Below, piece by piece: positions 39,112 to 49,258 of a stretch of DNA of 64,000 nt. The DNA is from Leishmania donovani (taxonomy: Eukaryota > Euglenozoa > Kinetoplastea > Trypanosomatida > Trypanosomatidae), in the NCBI RefSeq assembly GCF_000227135.1, contig NC_018253.1, positions 425,477 to 489,476 of the forward strand, in the 5' to 3' direction. Each line of letters starts with the position of its first letter. The first letter of the stretch is position 1. Both the position numbers and the translations under genes were made by a program. The notes below the pieces were generated by a model that saw only the letters and a program-made list of their open reading frames with translations, searched no databases and was not told the DNA's origin.

Positions 39112-39991
39112 CAGCCGTGAGAGGAAAAGCCAATGAAAAAGGGGGCCGGCAACTCGTGTTGTCGGCGTGATTTTCCGCCTTCCGTTCCCACCGTGTATGT
39201 GTGTGGGGTGGGTGTCACTGCCCACTCTTGTTCGCTTGCCCCGCCCGCATGGTCCTTGTCGAAACGCCCCTCGTACATGCACACACGCACACGCACATCA
39301 GCGTGCCCGTTCTTTCTCCCTCTGTGTATGTGGGTCTCTCCCCTCCCCTCCCTCCTCTTTTACCCTTTCCGGGTGTGTCGGTGGGTGGGGTCTCTTTCCA
39401 TGAACGCGCGAGCAGGCAGCTGCACCGCAGCTGTTTAAGCATGAATCATGACAGCCGAGAAACAAGCGTAGTCGCAATCCCTTCCCTCTCCTGTCGGTCT
39501 TCCCGGACGACGCTGTCTCGTGTGAGGCCTCCTAACTACACACACACCCATCCCCTCTCCGTTGCTCGGCACGTGTGTGCGCGCGCGAGAGAGAGAAGGG
39601 TGGGAGCGTGAGGACTCTGTCGCTCATCCGCCTCCTGCTGAACGCGCGCCGCTCGATATCGCCTCCGCCCCCTCCCCCTCCCCTCACCTGCTCTCTCCAT
39701 GCGCCGTGCCCCACCGCCTCTTCCTCTTCCTAGCCTCCGTCCTCCAACTTCCGTCTTCTTTTGTCGTTTTGCGTCCGACTCGCGCCTGTGCGCATGCGTG
39801 TGTGTGTGTGTGTGTGTGTCGGTCGGTCGGTCGGCATTCTCTTCCCTACCGCACCCCCGCGTGCGCTGTACCTGTCGCGCCATCATTCAAGTCACCAGCA
39901 TCGCCATCATCGTTGCCCGATTCACTGTGTTTTTTTTTTTTTTTCGTTTTGGTTGCTGTTGCTGATTTGGTATCCCTTACCTACCCGAACC
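39112..39991 (+). other. Intergenic region and long 5' leader of prefoldin 3
   Basis: C/T-rich, with GT repeats at about 39798-39818, a CGGT repeat at about 39818-39835 and a T15 run at 39930-39944. No gene seen. Confidence 0.7.
39655..39898 (+). promoter_or_regulatory. Probable spliced-leader acceptor zone for prefoldin 3
   Basis: There is no AG between the T15 run at 39930 and the ATG at 39992, so splicing must occur upstream. Candidate AGs are in TTCCTAG (near 39734), at 39890-39891 and at 39897-39898. The first would include an upstream ATG in the GT repeat at about 39794. Confidence 0.4.
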
Positions 39992-40576
39992 ATGAACGCT
40001 ATTTTGGAGAAGTACACCTTCAAGGATGACTACGTGAGCCCGCGTGGCATTCCGAAGGTCGCCTTCGTCGAGAACGTGGCGGAGCTGGTCAAGTCGAGCG
40101 GCGACAGTGCCGAGACGCTGCTGAAGCGCTTCAGTGAACAGTACAGCAAGTACAAGCTCGCGGAGCACCGGCTGATCCGCACGACAGCCAACCTCGAGGC
40201 GAAGATTCCGGACATCAAGAAGACGCTGCAGACCCTGGAGTATCTGAAGAAGTCGCTAGTGGCAGAGAACGGCGGCAAGGGCTTCACGACGAACTACGGA
40301 CTAACGGAGAGTGTCTTCTGCCAGGCTAAGGTTCTGCCGCAGAAGACGGTGCACCTCTGGCTCGGCGCGAACGTGATGGTCGAGTACACGTTCGAAGAAG
40401 CCACGCAGCTGCTGGAGCGCAACCTGAAGAGCGCCACCGAGAACCTCGCGGCGACGCAGGAAGACCTGGCGTGGCTGCAGGAGCAGCAGACGATCTTGGA
40501 GGTGAACACGTCGCGGCTGTACAACTACGACGTGGTGGAGCGCCGTAAGAAAAGTGAGGAAGAGGCAAAGAAGTGA
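39992..40576 (+). CDS. PFDN3: Prefoldin subunit 3 (VBP1 family)
   Basis: A 194-residue alpha-class prefoldin subunit, the usual length for the family (human 197). Prefoldin is a cytosolic hexamer that passes unfolded actin and tubulin to the CCT chaperonin. The N-terminal block RGIPKVAFVENVAELV is characteristic of subunit 3. It is followed by a coiled-coil helix (FSEQYSKYKLAEHRL, LEAKIPDIKKTLQTLEYLKK), a beta-hairpin region (TESVFCQAKVLPQKTVHLWL, GANVMVEYTFEEATQLL) and a second coiled-coil helix (NLKSATENLAATQEDLAWLQ), ending in a charged tail (RRKKSEEEAKK). Both helices are complete. The frame is open for 230 bases upstream without an ATG that fits the family, so MNAILEKYTF is the start. 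Confidence 0.96.
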   Translation: MNAILEKYTFKDDYVSPRGIPKVAFVENVAELVKSSGDSAETLLKRFSEQYSKYKLAEHRLIRTTANLEAKIPDIKKTLQTLEYLKKSLVAENGGKGFTTNYGLTESVFCQAKVLPQKTVHLWLGANVMVEYTFEEATQLLERNLKSATENLAATQEDLAWLQEQQTILEVNTSRLYNYDVVERRKKSEEEAKK

Positions 40577-41845
40577 ATCACAACGCGGTGACGGCGCGCC
40601 GTAAGGATTCAAGGAGCTCCGCGCTGTGGTTCCGACTTGTATCCCTTTCTCTTGCCGATCTTTTTGCCTTGGCAAGAGCAAAAAGAACCACTGTCTGTTA
40701 CTCTCACACAGGTCTCCAGGTTGGATAGAAGGGGCGATGCGGTAGAGAAAGGCCGAGGGAGAGGCTGCGCGGAGAAATGGGAGTGAGCTGGATGCCTGAA
40801 TGCGCCCGCGCATACGTCTGGGCTTGTACTCGCGGCGTCGCCAATGTTAAGGGTAGAGAGCACTTCTGCCAACACCGCCGACTTTACTCCGCATCTGGAT
40901 GTGTTTGCGAGTGCACATCCACATCTGTCAAGCGGTTCACCTCTCTCGCCGCTGCAGCACCCCCTCCCCCGCAATACCTCCTCCTTCACACACACACACT
41001 CCTTGAACACTTTTCGTCAGCGGTCGCCTTCACGTTGCGTTTCTGCGTTTGTGTTTGTGTGTGTGCGTGCATGTCTCGCTGTGATCACCTACTTCGTTTT
41101 TTTTTTCGTTTTTTCGTGTGCCTTTTATGTTGCTATGGCGGTTGGGTCGGACGGCCGGTCGGTTGATTGAATGTGGATGTGGATGTGCGAGAGTGTTGTG
41201 TGGCATGCATGGCACACAAGCACCTTCACATGCGTATCTAAAGAATCGTCTAATCGTTTTGTTTTGAATGCCCTTCATAGAGAGTGTGTGTGTGTGTGCG
41301 TGGTTGCACGTACAACGAAGGACTTGAAACTAGAGATCAAGATAACACATGCACGCAGCAGCAGCAGAGGTGAGGAAGGAAACAGGCGGAGTTCGGTAGA
41401 TGGGGGAGGTGCCCATGAAGATGTTTGCTTCTGTCTGTCTGATCCTCTAGCTTTCTCCTATATCGCACCTATCTATCCATCTCGTTCTTGCTATGCGTTC
41501 TCGGTGCTGCTGAGTCGCTCCAGGTCGCACCGTGTGCAATGGTGTGCCGGCGTTCGGTGGACGAAGCAGAACAGAGACGCAGCTCAGTGGGATCGGGCAC
41601 ATGCACACATGTACGTGGTACTTGTGTTCGCGCTGCTGCCGGTGCGATGCTCGGTTTTGTAGCTGAGGCACTGGTAATCTTCTGCAGGATGTGGGGAGAA
41701 CAGTGTAGCAGCTCCTCTCGCAGAGAACATTTCTGTCGATGCCTCACCTTTCTCTCACCCCTCTCGTCTCCATCGTTGCTCTTCTCGTGGGCTTTACTCC
41801 CCACCACCACCACCACCATGTAGCGTCACTCACAGTCCGGCCATA
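40577..41845 (+). other. Intergenic region, no gene seen
   Basis: It has a CA run near 40988-41000, T-runs at about 41097-41106, TG runs near 41285-41298 and a CCA repeat at 41801-41819. Frames are low complexity. Confidence 0.7.
41745..41835 (+). promoter_or_regulatory. Predicted spliced-leader acceptor
   Basis: A C/T tract (41745-41800) is followed by a CCA repeat and AGs at 41822-41823 and 41834-41835, just before the ATG at 41846. An ATG at 41818 (directly followed by TAG) lies upstream of both. Confidence 0.55.
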
Positions 41846-44800
41846 ATGAAGCGGTTGCCACCGTCGCTGTATGTGAGCTGTTACCATCGAAGCTACGGCT
41901 GCAGGACTGCTGCTGGCGGTAGCGGCGATATGCTGCGGTGTCGCATAAGCTCGGTGCCGTCTGCTCGAACTTCCGGCGTAGTTTGTGGTATGGGCAGCAA
42001 CCCACCACCGGGTGCGTCAAGGGCAAGGCTGATCTCGTTCTCCCCCTCTCCCTTGATCGCGCTGTGGCAGCAACGACGCCACATGCACGATGCGGCTCCT
42101 GCATCAGCACTGCGATCACACAATGCCGCCACCGTGGCGGCGATTACGGATAACCAGCTCAGTGCTAGTCTTCTAGCCGCGCCACCTGGGCCATCAAATG
42201 TGTGCCCCCCATCCTCCTCCACCGTCAACACGTCGGGCTCGACTGATCACACGCCGGAAAGTTTGCTTCTGACACAGCTGCAGATGCTCGCTAAGCAGGA
42301 CCGAGGAACCCCAAAAAGCGACAGCAGCAAGGGGGTTGTCGATAGCCGTGCCACAGGGACAGATGTGCCGGTGTTGGCAAAGTCGGCCGGTGCCTTGGCG
42401 GCTCTCGTAAGCGACGCTGACATGTGCGGCAGCGGCAGTCCGGGCGACAGCATCTTAGCCCCCTCGCATAACGATGTACCAGCCTGGCGGCGAGGGCTTG
42501 AGCTCGTGCAGACCGCCTCGTGCGTTACTGCAGCGGTCACGGAGTGGCTTCTGTTTCTGTGTCTGCGTAGTAGCCGATCCGCGACCGATGCTGCTGAATC
42601 GCTAGCCGCGGCACCGTTGGAGGTGTGCGAAGGCGTCTACAGCGCATGGAGGGAGCTGCATCGAGGGCAGAAGCCGGAAAGCGACGTAGCAGCAGCAGCA
42701 GATGTAGCTAACACCGTTGCAGTGTCAACATCAGCGCATCAGCTACAACCCTCTTCGCCGCTGATGTCAGGCTCGCCTTCCTCGGCTCGAGCTCATCTGC
42801 CGCGCCACCGCTCCCCTTTCAGCCCTAAAGGGATCCATCATCACTACGCCACGTATCTCCTGCGTGAGCTTCACCACGCACAGACGGCCGCCGTGTCGCA
42901 CACGGCAACGCGCAAGGGAAGCAGCGGCACCCATGGCAACGACGATGATTGTAAAGCGCTGATGCCCACCAAGGACTCGGATGCAGCATACGCGGCGCCG
43001 ACGCATCGCATGCGCTACCTGCTTCACAGGGTGCTGGAGGTTCTCCTGGTACATCTCCCACAAGACCAGGCGGCTGCGGCGGCGGGTTCGGCCGCGAAGA
43101 CAACGGAATCAACGGGCGGCGTGAAAGGCAGACGCTCGCGGCAGCGCAAGCCTTCTCTGCGCCCTACAACGGCCTTGCTGGTGCTGGAAGCCGCGCGCCG
43201 CGCAGCGCGATTCCACAAGCAATCATCAACGCTGAGCGGCGTTGGTCCGTCTGGCAACTTTTCACTGCTCTCTTTCCTGTGGGAGACGGCGCATGGCACA
43301 GGCTCGCCGCAAGACGCGCCGGCGGTGTCACCTTCGCCGACACACTCCGCTCTCGCGGCCGTGGCGCGCGAGGCCTTCGAGACTATTATGAGAGGCTCAG
43401 CGACGGCGCCAACTGGCACGGCTGCGGCTGCTTCGCAGCAGCACCATCAACTGCAGAATGACGCGCTGGTTCTTTACGTGGCCTTCCTCGCGACCATCTG
43501 CATGCCTCCTATGTCAGAGCGTTGCCTTGAAGTCGAGCTGCAGGCCATTGATAGTTTTGTGCTAGCTGGCTCGCCTACAGCACGCCAACTCGGTGTGCCG
43601 TCACCGCACCAGCAGCAGCAGGCGGTGAGCAGCGGACCACCGCGATCCCTCGTCAGCGCGGATCGCACGTCCCGTGATCAGAGCGGGCCCGCATCCAGTG
43701 CGTCAGCTCTGGCAGCAGCTGCCGGTGTGCGGTGGCTGATGGCCACGTATCTAAGCCCGTCATCGTCGTCGGCGCCAGTCTCAGGGCCAAGAGCGGAAGC
43801 CGGCCGCCGGCAGTGGGACTTTACGCGCGACGCCGTCGTGGCTGTGCTGTGCCGGTCAAGCCCATTGCTCATGTCGGGCAGTCGCGAGCCCTCTTCAGTC
43901 GCTCACGTCCACAATCAAGATGTGTGTGTCGTGCCGTCGAGTGCTCCACCGGCGCCACTGCCGTGGTGTGCGTGGATGCTGCGCTCGCTTCTCCACGATG
44001 ATGCTCATCAGCAACAGAAGCAGGGGTTTGGAACAGCGTCTTTGGGCGGTGCACTAGGAAGCGATACCGACGAGATGTCGACGCTGGCATTGTCGATTCG
44101 GTTGGTCATGGAACTCCGGCGCCACTCCCAAGCTGCCCTCGCCTGTCGCGGGAGTCCGCTGCGGGAGGAACATCGGCGGCATCGCCTCGATGCGTTGTTG
44201 CGCCGGCCGCTGCAGCTGGTTTGGGCAACGTTGCTCGATGCTGCAGTGCGAGGCCAGCTTATCCCCGCCAACGTTTGCAGCGCCGCTGTCGACAACGGCG
44301 TCGCGACACAGCACAGCGCACGGGCAGGTTTTTGTCCTCATTGTAGTACGCCGGCCGTGTTGCAGAGGCTGTGCTACCCGCACTACGATAAGACGCAGTG
44401 GCGCCGCGGGACGGTCAACCTCTACATGCAGCTTCTCGACCAGTGGGGCGAGTCAACGCAAGTGCGGCAGGTATTTGCGGCAGTCGCGCGGCGCGAGCGC
44501 GAGTGGCAGCAGGAGGTGCGCAAGGCTGTGCTGGCGGAGCGCCGGGGGCTCGTCAGTGCTGGTGATGAGGTCGATGGCGGGGACGAGGATGACTCCACAA
44601 GCATGGGCGACAGCGAGGCGCAGGGGATCAGCACGGCGGAGGGCCAGGCGGCAGCGTCCACAGTCAGGGCAGACTCGCAGAAGCCTATGGTGCCTAGGGT
44701 CTTCCGTCGCTATCGCCCCGCTCTCAACCTCGAGTCGTGCCTCATCACACTGCGTCACTGTGGCTTTCCCAGACCAGTTTTTACGGAGCTGTGGGACGGG

Positions 44801-45181
44801 CCTGCGAGTGCCAAGGATGGCAGCGATGGTACTCCTGCCGCCGCGGCACAAGCCAAACTCGCAGGTGAGGTGCTGCAGTACATGATCTGCTCGCTGCACG
44901 TGGCGGAGCGCAGGCCGCACCGCGCGGCGCCCAGTGGCGGTGGTGCAGATGCGAACCATGATCAGGAGAGCCGGGGTGGTGGCACGAAAACGCCGCACGC
45001 GCTGTCGGCTGATGGTGGCCCTGGAGCAAACCTGGCGGATAGCGCTATGGAGGCAGATGGCCTGCCGGTGTCGCACTGGGTGGCGTGGATACGCAAGTCC
45101 TGTGTACCGGCGTTAGAGCATCTCTACCAATCGGCCGGGCTGGAGGATGAGTGGGCGCAGCTGGGCTACCGTCACGAGTAA
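41846..45181 (+). CDS. Large uncharacterised protein, possibly mitochondrial
   Basis: A 1,111-residue protein I do not recognise. The N-terminus (MKRLPPSLYVSCYHRSYGCR) is basic and could be a mitochondrial presequence, with a second ATG at 41930 (MLRCRISSVPSAR) of the same character. Much of the first 700 residues is Ser/Ala-rich linker around helical islands (MRYLLHRVLEVLLVHLPQD, LVLYVAFLATICM). The most ordered part is near residues 825-900: CPHCSTPAVLQRLCYPHYDK has a C-x2-C followed by C and H that could bind zinc, then GTVNLYMQLLDQWGESTQVR, which recalls a helical-repeat (PPR-like) unit. A further block near 955 is LNLESCLITLRHCGFPRPVF. The C-terminus (WIRKSCVPALEHLYQSAGLE) is also helical. 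An RNA-binding helical-repeat protein is one possibility, but I have no firm evidence. Confidence 0.8.
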   Translation: MKRLPPSLYVSCYHRSYGCRTAAGGSGDMLRCRISSVPSARTSGVVCGMGSNPPPGASRARLISFSPSPLIALWQQRRHMHDAAPASALRSHNAATVAAITDNQLSASLLAAPPGPSNVCPPSSSTVNTSGSTDHTPESLLLTQLQMLAKQDRGTPKSDSSKGVVDSRATGTDVPVLAKSAGALAALVSDADMCGSGSPGDSILAPSHNDVPAWRRGLELVQTASCVTAAVTEWLLFLCLRSSRSATDAAESLAAAPLEVCEGVYSAWRELHRGQKPESDVAAAADVANTVAVSTSAHQLQPSSPLMSGSPSSARAHLPRHRSPFSPKGIHHHYATYLLRELHHAQTAAVSHTATRKGSSGTHGNDDDCKALMPTKDSDAAYAAPTHRMRYLLHRVLEVLLVHLPQDQAAAAAGSAAKTTESTGGVKGRRSRQRKPSLRPTTALLVLEAARRAARFHKQSSTLSGVGPSGNFSLLSFLWETAHGTGSPQDAPAVSPSPTHSALAAVAREAFETIMRGSATAPTGTAAAASQQHHQLQNDALVLYVAFLATICMPPMSERCLEVELQAIDSFVLAGSPTARQLGVPSPHQQQQAVSSGPPRSLVSADRTSRDQSGPASSASALAAAAGVRWLMATYLSPSSSSAPVSGPRAEAGRRQWDFTRDAVVAVLCRSSPLLMSGSREPSSVAHVHNQDVCVVPSSAPPAPLPWCAWMLRSLLHDDAHQQQKQGFGTASLGGALGSDTDEMSTLALSIRLVMELRRHSQAALACRGSPLREEHRRHRLDALLRRPLQLVWATLLDAAVRGQLIPANVCSAAVDNGVATQHSARAGFCPHCSTPAVLQRLCYPHYDKTQWRRGTVNLYMQLLDQWGESTQVRQVFAAVARREREWQQEVRKAVLAERRGLVSAGDEVDGGDEDDSTSMGDSEAQGISTAEGQAAASTVRADSQKPMVPRVFRRYRPALNLESCLITLRHCGFPRPVFTELWDGPASAKDGSDGTPAAAAQAKLAGEVLQYMICSLHVAERRPHRAAPSGGGADANHDQESRGGGTKTPHALSADGGPGANLADSAMEADGLPVSHWVAWIRKSCVPALEHLYQSAGLEDEWAQLGYRHE

Positions 45182-47346
45182 CACAGAAATCAGAAAGAGC
45201 TGTCAGAAACGACGGAGAGAGGAGGGCGTGTACCGAAGGGGCACATCTCCATCCTGCCGGGCACACCGACGTGGAGGGTGCGGAGCGGGATCATAGAGGA
45301 GTGAGGTCTGTATGCGACTTTTTTTTGCTCTTCTTGCATCTCGCAAAAAGGCGCCTTGTGTGGTTGCCTACTCACCGTTGTGGTCCCTCGGCACACTCGC
45401 TCGATCTCGCTCTCCGTGGCTACTCTGTGTTCGCTTTTTGTTGTGTCTCCGCCGGCGCTTGGCGCAAGGCAACCCTCTGTCGCTCGTTTTCTCCATGAGC
45501 CATCGCCAGCGCTGGCAACGTCACGCATACACACACAAACACACACGCGCACATGTCTACCAGTGACTCAGTGCCCACTGGTGGTCTGTGAGAGAGAAAA
45601 AGGGCAGCGCAGTGCCAACAACCACCTTTGCGGACGCACGCGCATGCGTGCACGGGCGAGTGTGCTGTGCCCGATGTCGTGCAGGTTTGTGTCCGCTGAT
45701 TCGATGTGCGCGGAGGGCGCGCGGTCACGCTGTTGTGCGCCTGGTGCTGATGTGATGGGTCAAGGTGGCCACTTTGTGTCGCTCGACGCACAGAGAGAGA
45801 GAGAGCGAGAGCGAGCGAAGGCGTGTGAAGGGGCGGAGAAAGAGAAGGCTGCTGCATATGCGAGTGGGTGCGTGTGTATATGGGTGCGTCTGCGTGCCTC
45901 TTTCCCTGGCATGCTGTTCTTGGCTGCCCGTATCCGTCTATGTCGCTCTGTCATGGTGTATGCTTGCTTGCTTTGGCGGTTGCGCTGAATGGGACGTCGC
46001 ACACGGAAAAGAATGCCGTAAGTATATCCTCCGAAAGAAGAAAAAGAGGCGCAGGCGGAATGTGCCCACACCTCCCGAGTTGCAGGCGGCTTTCTCTGGA
46101 GGAAGCGCACGCCTCTCGCCATCAGCATCACGCTCGCAGTTCTTTGCCTGGTACGCGCGCACAAGTCAATGCGTGCGAAGCAGCTCTCACGTGCGCCTCC
46201 CGCCACATTGACTTCGCGGCTGACGTACATACATGCATGACTGCTCTGTGGACAACTCTGTTATCCATTCCCCGGCCGCTCTCTCGGCCCTCCTGTCTTA
46301 CCCTCTCTCGATTTCTACCACTCCTGTCCCCCCTCTTCGGCTGCCAATGCAGCCTCTCACCTCACTTTCTCTAGAAAGCGTGCTTGCTTCCTCCCTCTCC
46401 CTCACTGCTCCTCCCGTTTCCAGCATCGCCTAATCAACTTCGACGCATGGCCTTTGGGGCACCTCTCTCTCTCTGCGTGCATTTCTATCTGTGTATATTG
46501 TGCATGGGCGCCTCTCTCGTCCTCTAGACGGCTTCGTCCGCTTCTCACCCTACTCCAAGTATCCTTGTGCAAGTGGCCCTCGTCCTCTCTTTCCATCACC
46601 AACCCCTCTTGCTCTCCTCTCTACCCCTCGCCCATCCCCCTCCCTCCGCTGTCCAGTCCGCCCTCTGCGCGGAACGCTTCACTCTGAGAGTGTTGCCACG
46701 CGAGAGTGCGCTCCCTAGCGCCAAAGTATTTTCATAGTTTCACCGCTTCTTCATTTGTGTGCCGTCGCCTCGCATCCTCCCTCCTCCCCCCCTTCCCCCT
46801 TCTTTTTTTTGGTCCCTCGTGCCTCACCGCTTGAGCTCGCTGTCGTGGGTGGCGGTGCACCTGCGCTACCAGCAAGTCCGTGGCCAAAAGCCGAAGGCGG
46901 CAGAAGAAGCAGAAGAAGCACGAGGCGGGGGGGTGAGGAAGCGCCTCCTCAGAAAGCATACTGCTGCTGCTGCTTTGTTTGCGTTTTCTTTTGTTACTCC
47001 TCAGGCCAAGTCATCACCCCCTCCCCTTCCCATCTCTTCCTCCCTTCCCCCTCTTCCTCTCCGCAGCGTCGCGCTTAGTCGCGGCACTCATCCACTAGTC
47101 CTTCTCTGCGTGTATCTTCTCAAGGGCGTTCATCCGCACCGGCAACTTCCTGCGTCTATTCCCTCCCCTCGCCTCCCTTCTTGCGCCCCCATTCGCTGTG
47201 CTCCTGCGAAGCGTCGTCGTCGCCGCCGTCCTGCCGCCTTCTTCACCTTCGCCTGTTTTTCCTTCGCTTTGTATCCCTCGCTCTCCCTCTCGTTGCCCCG
47301 CCCCCCTGCCCCTTCGCCTCCCCTTATACGCGCACATACGCCAGAG
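45182..47346 (+). other. Intergenic region, no gene seen
   Basis: More than 2 kb of mixed then strongly C/T-rich DNA, with GA-rich repeats near 45790-45820. A long + frame (from about 46759) continues in frame into the WWE gene, but its product is low complexity and it lies in polypyrimidine DNA, so it is leader, not coding. Confidence 0.7.
47010..47066 (+). promoter_or_regulatory. Predicted spliced-leader acceptor for the WWE-WD40 gene
   Basis: C/T tract ending in CTCTTCCTCTCCGCAG, AG at 47065-47066. No ATG follows until 47347. A second strong tract (about 47225-47325) with AG at 47343-47344 would leave almost no leader. Confidence 0.6.
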
Positions 47347-49092
47347 ATGGGCGCAGGTGGCGTCTCACCGCAGTCCCGCGGAGTGGCGTTGTCACTCACG
47401 ACAGGCGGCAGCTCGAGGGCGGCTGCCACCACTGCGAGAGCGAATCCACGTCGCCGAGCGAGCGCACCTAGGGCTGCAGGCACTAGCGGCGCCGCAGCAG
47501 CAGCTGGAACCAAACCCGGGGCTGCCATCTCGTACATGAAAGGCGACACGCTCCGTGTCATTGCTCGCCTTCTTAAGCCAGGTGAGACGCTGTCACAGGA
47601 AGTGGGGCGAGTGATGGAAGGTGCGCTGATCACTGGGCACAGCATCCCCCCTCCGCCGCCGGAGACGAAGAAAGAGGGGACGGTGTTCGGGTGGTTCGTC
47701 GAGGACCTAGAGCGGCCAGGCACGTGGGAGCCGTACGCGAAGGAGTCGGCAGACCGTCTGGAGGACGCCTTCTTGAACATGCGCGGCACGTGCACGGTCG
47801 TCATGAAGAAGCGCAGCTACACCGTGGACCTTCATACAATGCAGCAGCTGCCGGCGGCGTCGGCTGGAGCCGCCAGCACGTACCCCGCGCAGCAGCAGCA
47901 GCGCACCCGGGAGGTGAAGCGGGTGCCGGTAGTCACCTATACTGACCCCAACACCGGTGAGGTGAAGGTGCAAGAGGCGCTGCTGAAAATGGTGGACCCT
48001 TTCATGGATGAAGAGGAAGACAACGACAATGGACAGCCGCAGCAGATCGCCGAGGGTGCTGGCGACGTCATCGGTGCTGGTGCTGATGGTGCTGCCGTAG
48101 CCGCCGAGCTCGAAGCTGGTCATCTGCCACATCTCATTCGGACAGTTGTGCCGCACAGCTCGCCCATCTACACGATGGAATGCACTCCGGACGTGCAGCA
48201 ACTTTGCCCGGAAGCACGTGCCGTCGTCGATCCTGCTGGGGGTGCGCTGGTGCTCTCTAGCGGGCGTGACCGGCAGCTGCTGGAGTGGAGCATTGAAACC
48301 AGCACTGTCATCACGCGCTACGAGGTGCCTGGAACCACGTCCAAGAACTCGGTGTTGACGGCGAATTACTCTTGCACGGCCAAGTGGATGGTGGCTGGGC
48401 TGGACGACTGCACCGCGCGCCTGTACGCCATCGGCAATCCGAGCGAGGTCTATCGCCTGGAGGGGCATACGCACAAGGTGTACGGCGCTGGGGTGCTGGT
48501 CGGCGACGCGCAGGCCGCGACGGCGAGCATGGACTGCCATGTGAAGTTGTGGGACATCGCGACGGGGGTCTGCGTGCGCAGCACGGTGCCCCACAAGTCC
48601 CACATCTTTGCTCTTAGGCCTCACCCAACGGACCCCAACGTTGCCCTGACCGCTGGCGAGGACTGCAAAGTCTGCTTGCACGACTTCCGCCGAGGAAACT
48701 CCGTCGCGGCGGTGTTCACGGGGCCCGATCGCACCATCTGGGACGTGGACTGGAATCCTGCTAACATAACCTTCGCGGCGTGCGGCATGGACTGCACCAC
48801 GCGCATCTTTGACCCTCGCGTCAGCACCACGGCCGTTAAGATGTTGCGCAGCCACAGCCGCGCGGTGCACAGCATCAAGTACACGCCGCAGGGGCGAGGG
48901 GTGCTGTCGTGCAGCAAGGACTCCTTTGTGAGCCTGGCGGACACCACCAACTGGAGCGTGCAGTGGCAGGCCAAGGCGCACACAACGACTGTCTTTCGTG
49001 TGCGCTATCACGCTGGCAAGTCTGTCATGGTGACGGCTGGGTCGGACTCCAGCGTGAATGTGTGGAGCTGGGGGGAGCTGACCCAGCTCTGA
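47347..49092 (+). CDS. WWE-domain / WD40-repeat fusion protein
   Basis: A 581-residue protein with two recognisable parts. Residues about 110-168 match a WWE domain: GWFVEDLERPGTWEPYAKES (W116, W127-E128), then LEDAFLNMRGTCTVVMKKRS and YTVDLHTMQQL. The spacing of the two Trp, the LExAF helix and the final Y-x-V-D-x-x-x-M-x-Q strand all fit the family. WWE domains bind ADP-ribose units and are found in ubiquitin ligases and PARPs. From about residue 270 there is a WD40 propeller: LVLSSGRDRQLLEWSIETST, AATASMDCHVKLWDIATGV, LTAGEDCKVCLHDF, FAACGMDCTTRIFDPRV, VLSCSKDSFVSLADT and TAGSDSSVNVWSW, ending four residues before the stop. The N-terminal 80 residues are Ala/Arg/Ser-rich. WD40 propellers often serve as adaptors, so a link between ADP-ribose or ubiquitin signalling and a bound partner is plausible but inferred. 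Confidence 0.85.
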   Translation: MGAGGVSPQSRGVALSLTTGGSSRAAATTARANPRRRASAPRAAGTSGAAAAAGTKPGAAISYMKGDTLRVIARLLKPGETLSQEVGRVMEGALITGHSIPPPPPETKKEGTVFGWFVEDLERPGTWEPYAKESADRLEDAFLNMRGTCTVVMKKRSYTVDLHTMQQLPAASAGAASTYPAQQQQRTREVKRVPVVTYTDPNTGEVKVQEALLKMVDPFMDEEEDNDNGQPQQIAEGAGDVIGAGADGAAVAAELEAGHLPHLIRTVVPHSSPIYTMECTPDVQQLCPEARAVVDPAGGALVLSSGRDRQLLEWSIETSTVITRYEVPGTTSKNSVLTANYSCTAKWMVAGLDDCTARLYAIGNPSEVYRLEGHTHKVYGAGVLVGDAQAATASMDCHVKLWDIATGVCVRSTVPHKSHIFALRPHPTDPNVALTAGEDCKVCLHDFRRGNSVAAVFTGPDRTIWDVDWNPANITFAACGMDCTTRIFDPRVSTTAVKMLRSHSRAVHSIKYTPQGRGVLSCSKDSFVSLADTTNWSVQWQAKAHTTTVFRVRYHAGKSVMVTAGSDSSVNVWSWGELTQL

Positions 49093-49236
49093 GCGCAACG
49101 GAGAAATCACGAGGAACGAATAGTGAGAAGCGTCTCAGAAAACGACTACGATATCACACGTATGCTCAGTGTACACGTCGCCTGCGTTTCTGAAAATGGT
49201 GCCCCTGCTCGTCTGCCTGTACATATGTAGGTATAT

Positions 49237-49258
49237 GTATACATATATATATGTATAC
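49237..49258. repeat. Perfect 22-bp palindrome, GTATAC-(AT)5-GTATAC
   Basis: The segment equals its own reverse complement and sits within a longer TA/CA alternating stretch, followed by GT repeats at about 49259-49274. It lies downstream of the WWE-WD40 gene. Confidence 0.9.

Noticed and set aside
46759..47346. In-frame N-terminal extension of the WWE-WD40 protein
   Set aside because: No splice acceptor would include it, and its sequence is translated polypyrimidine DNA.
47707..49110. 467-codon reverse-strand frame opposite the WWE-WD40 gene
   Set aside because: It is the antisense of a clear WD40 coding region and has no domain of its own. It exists because of high GC third positions.
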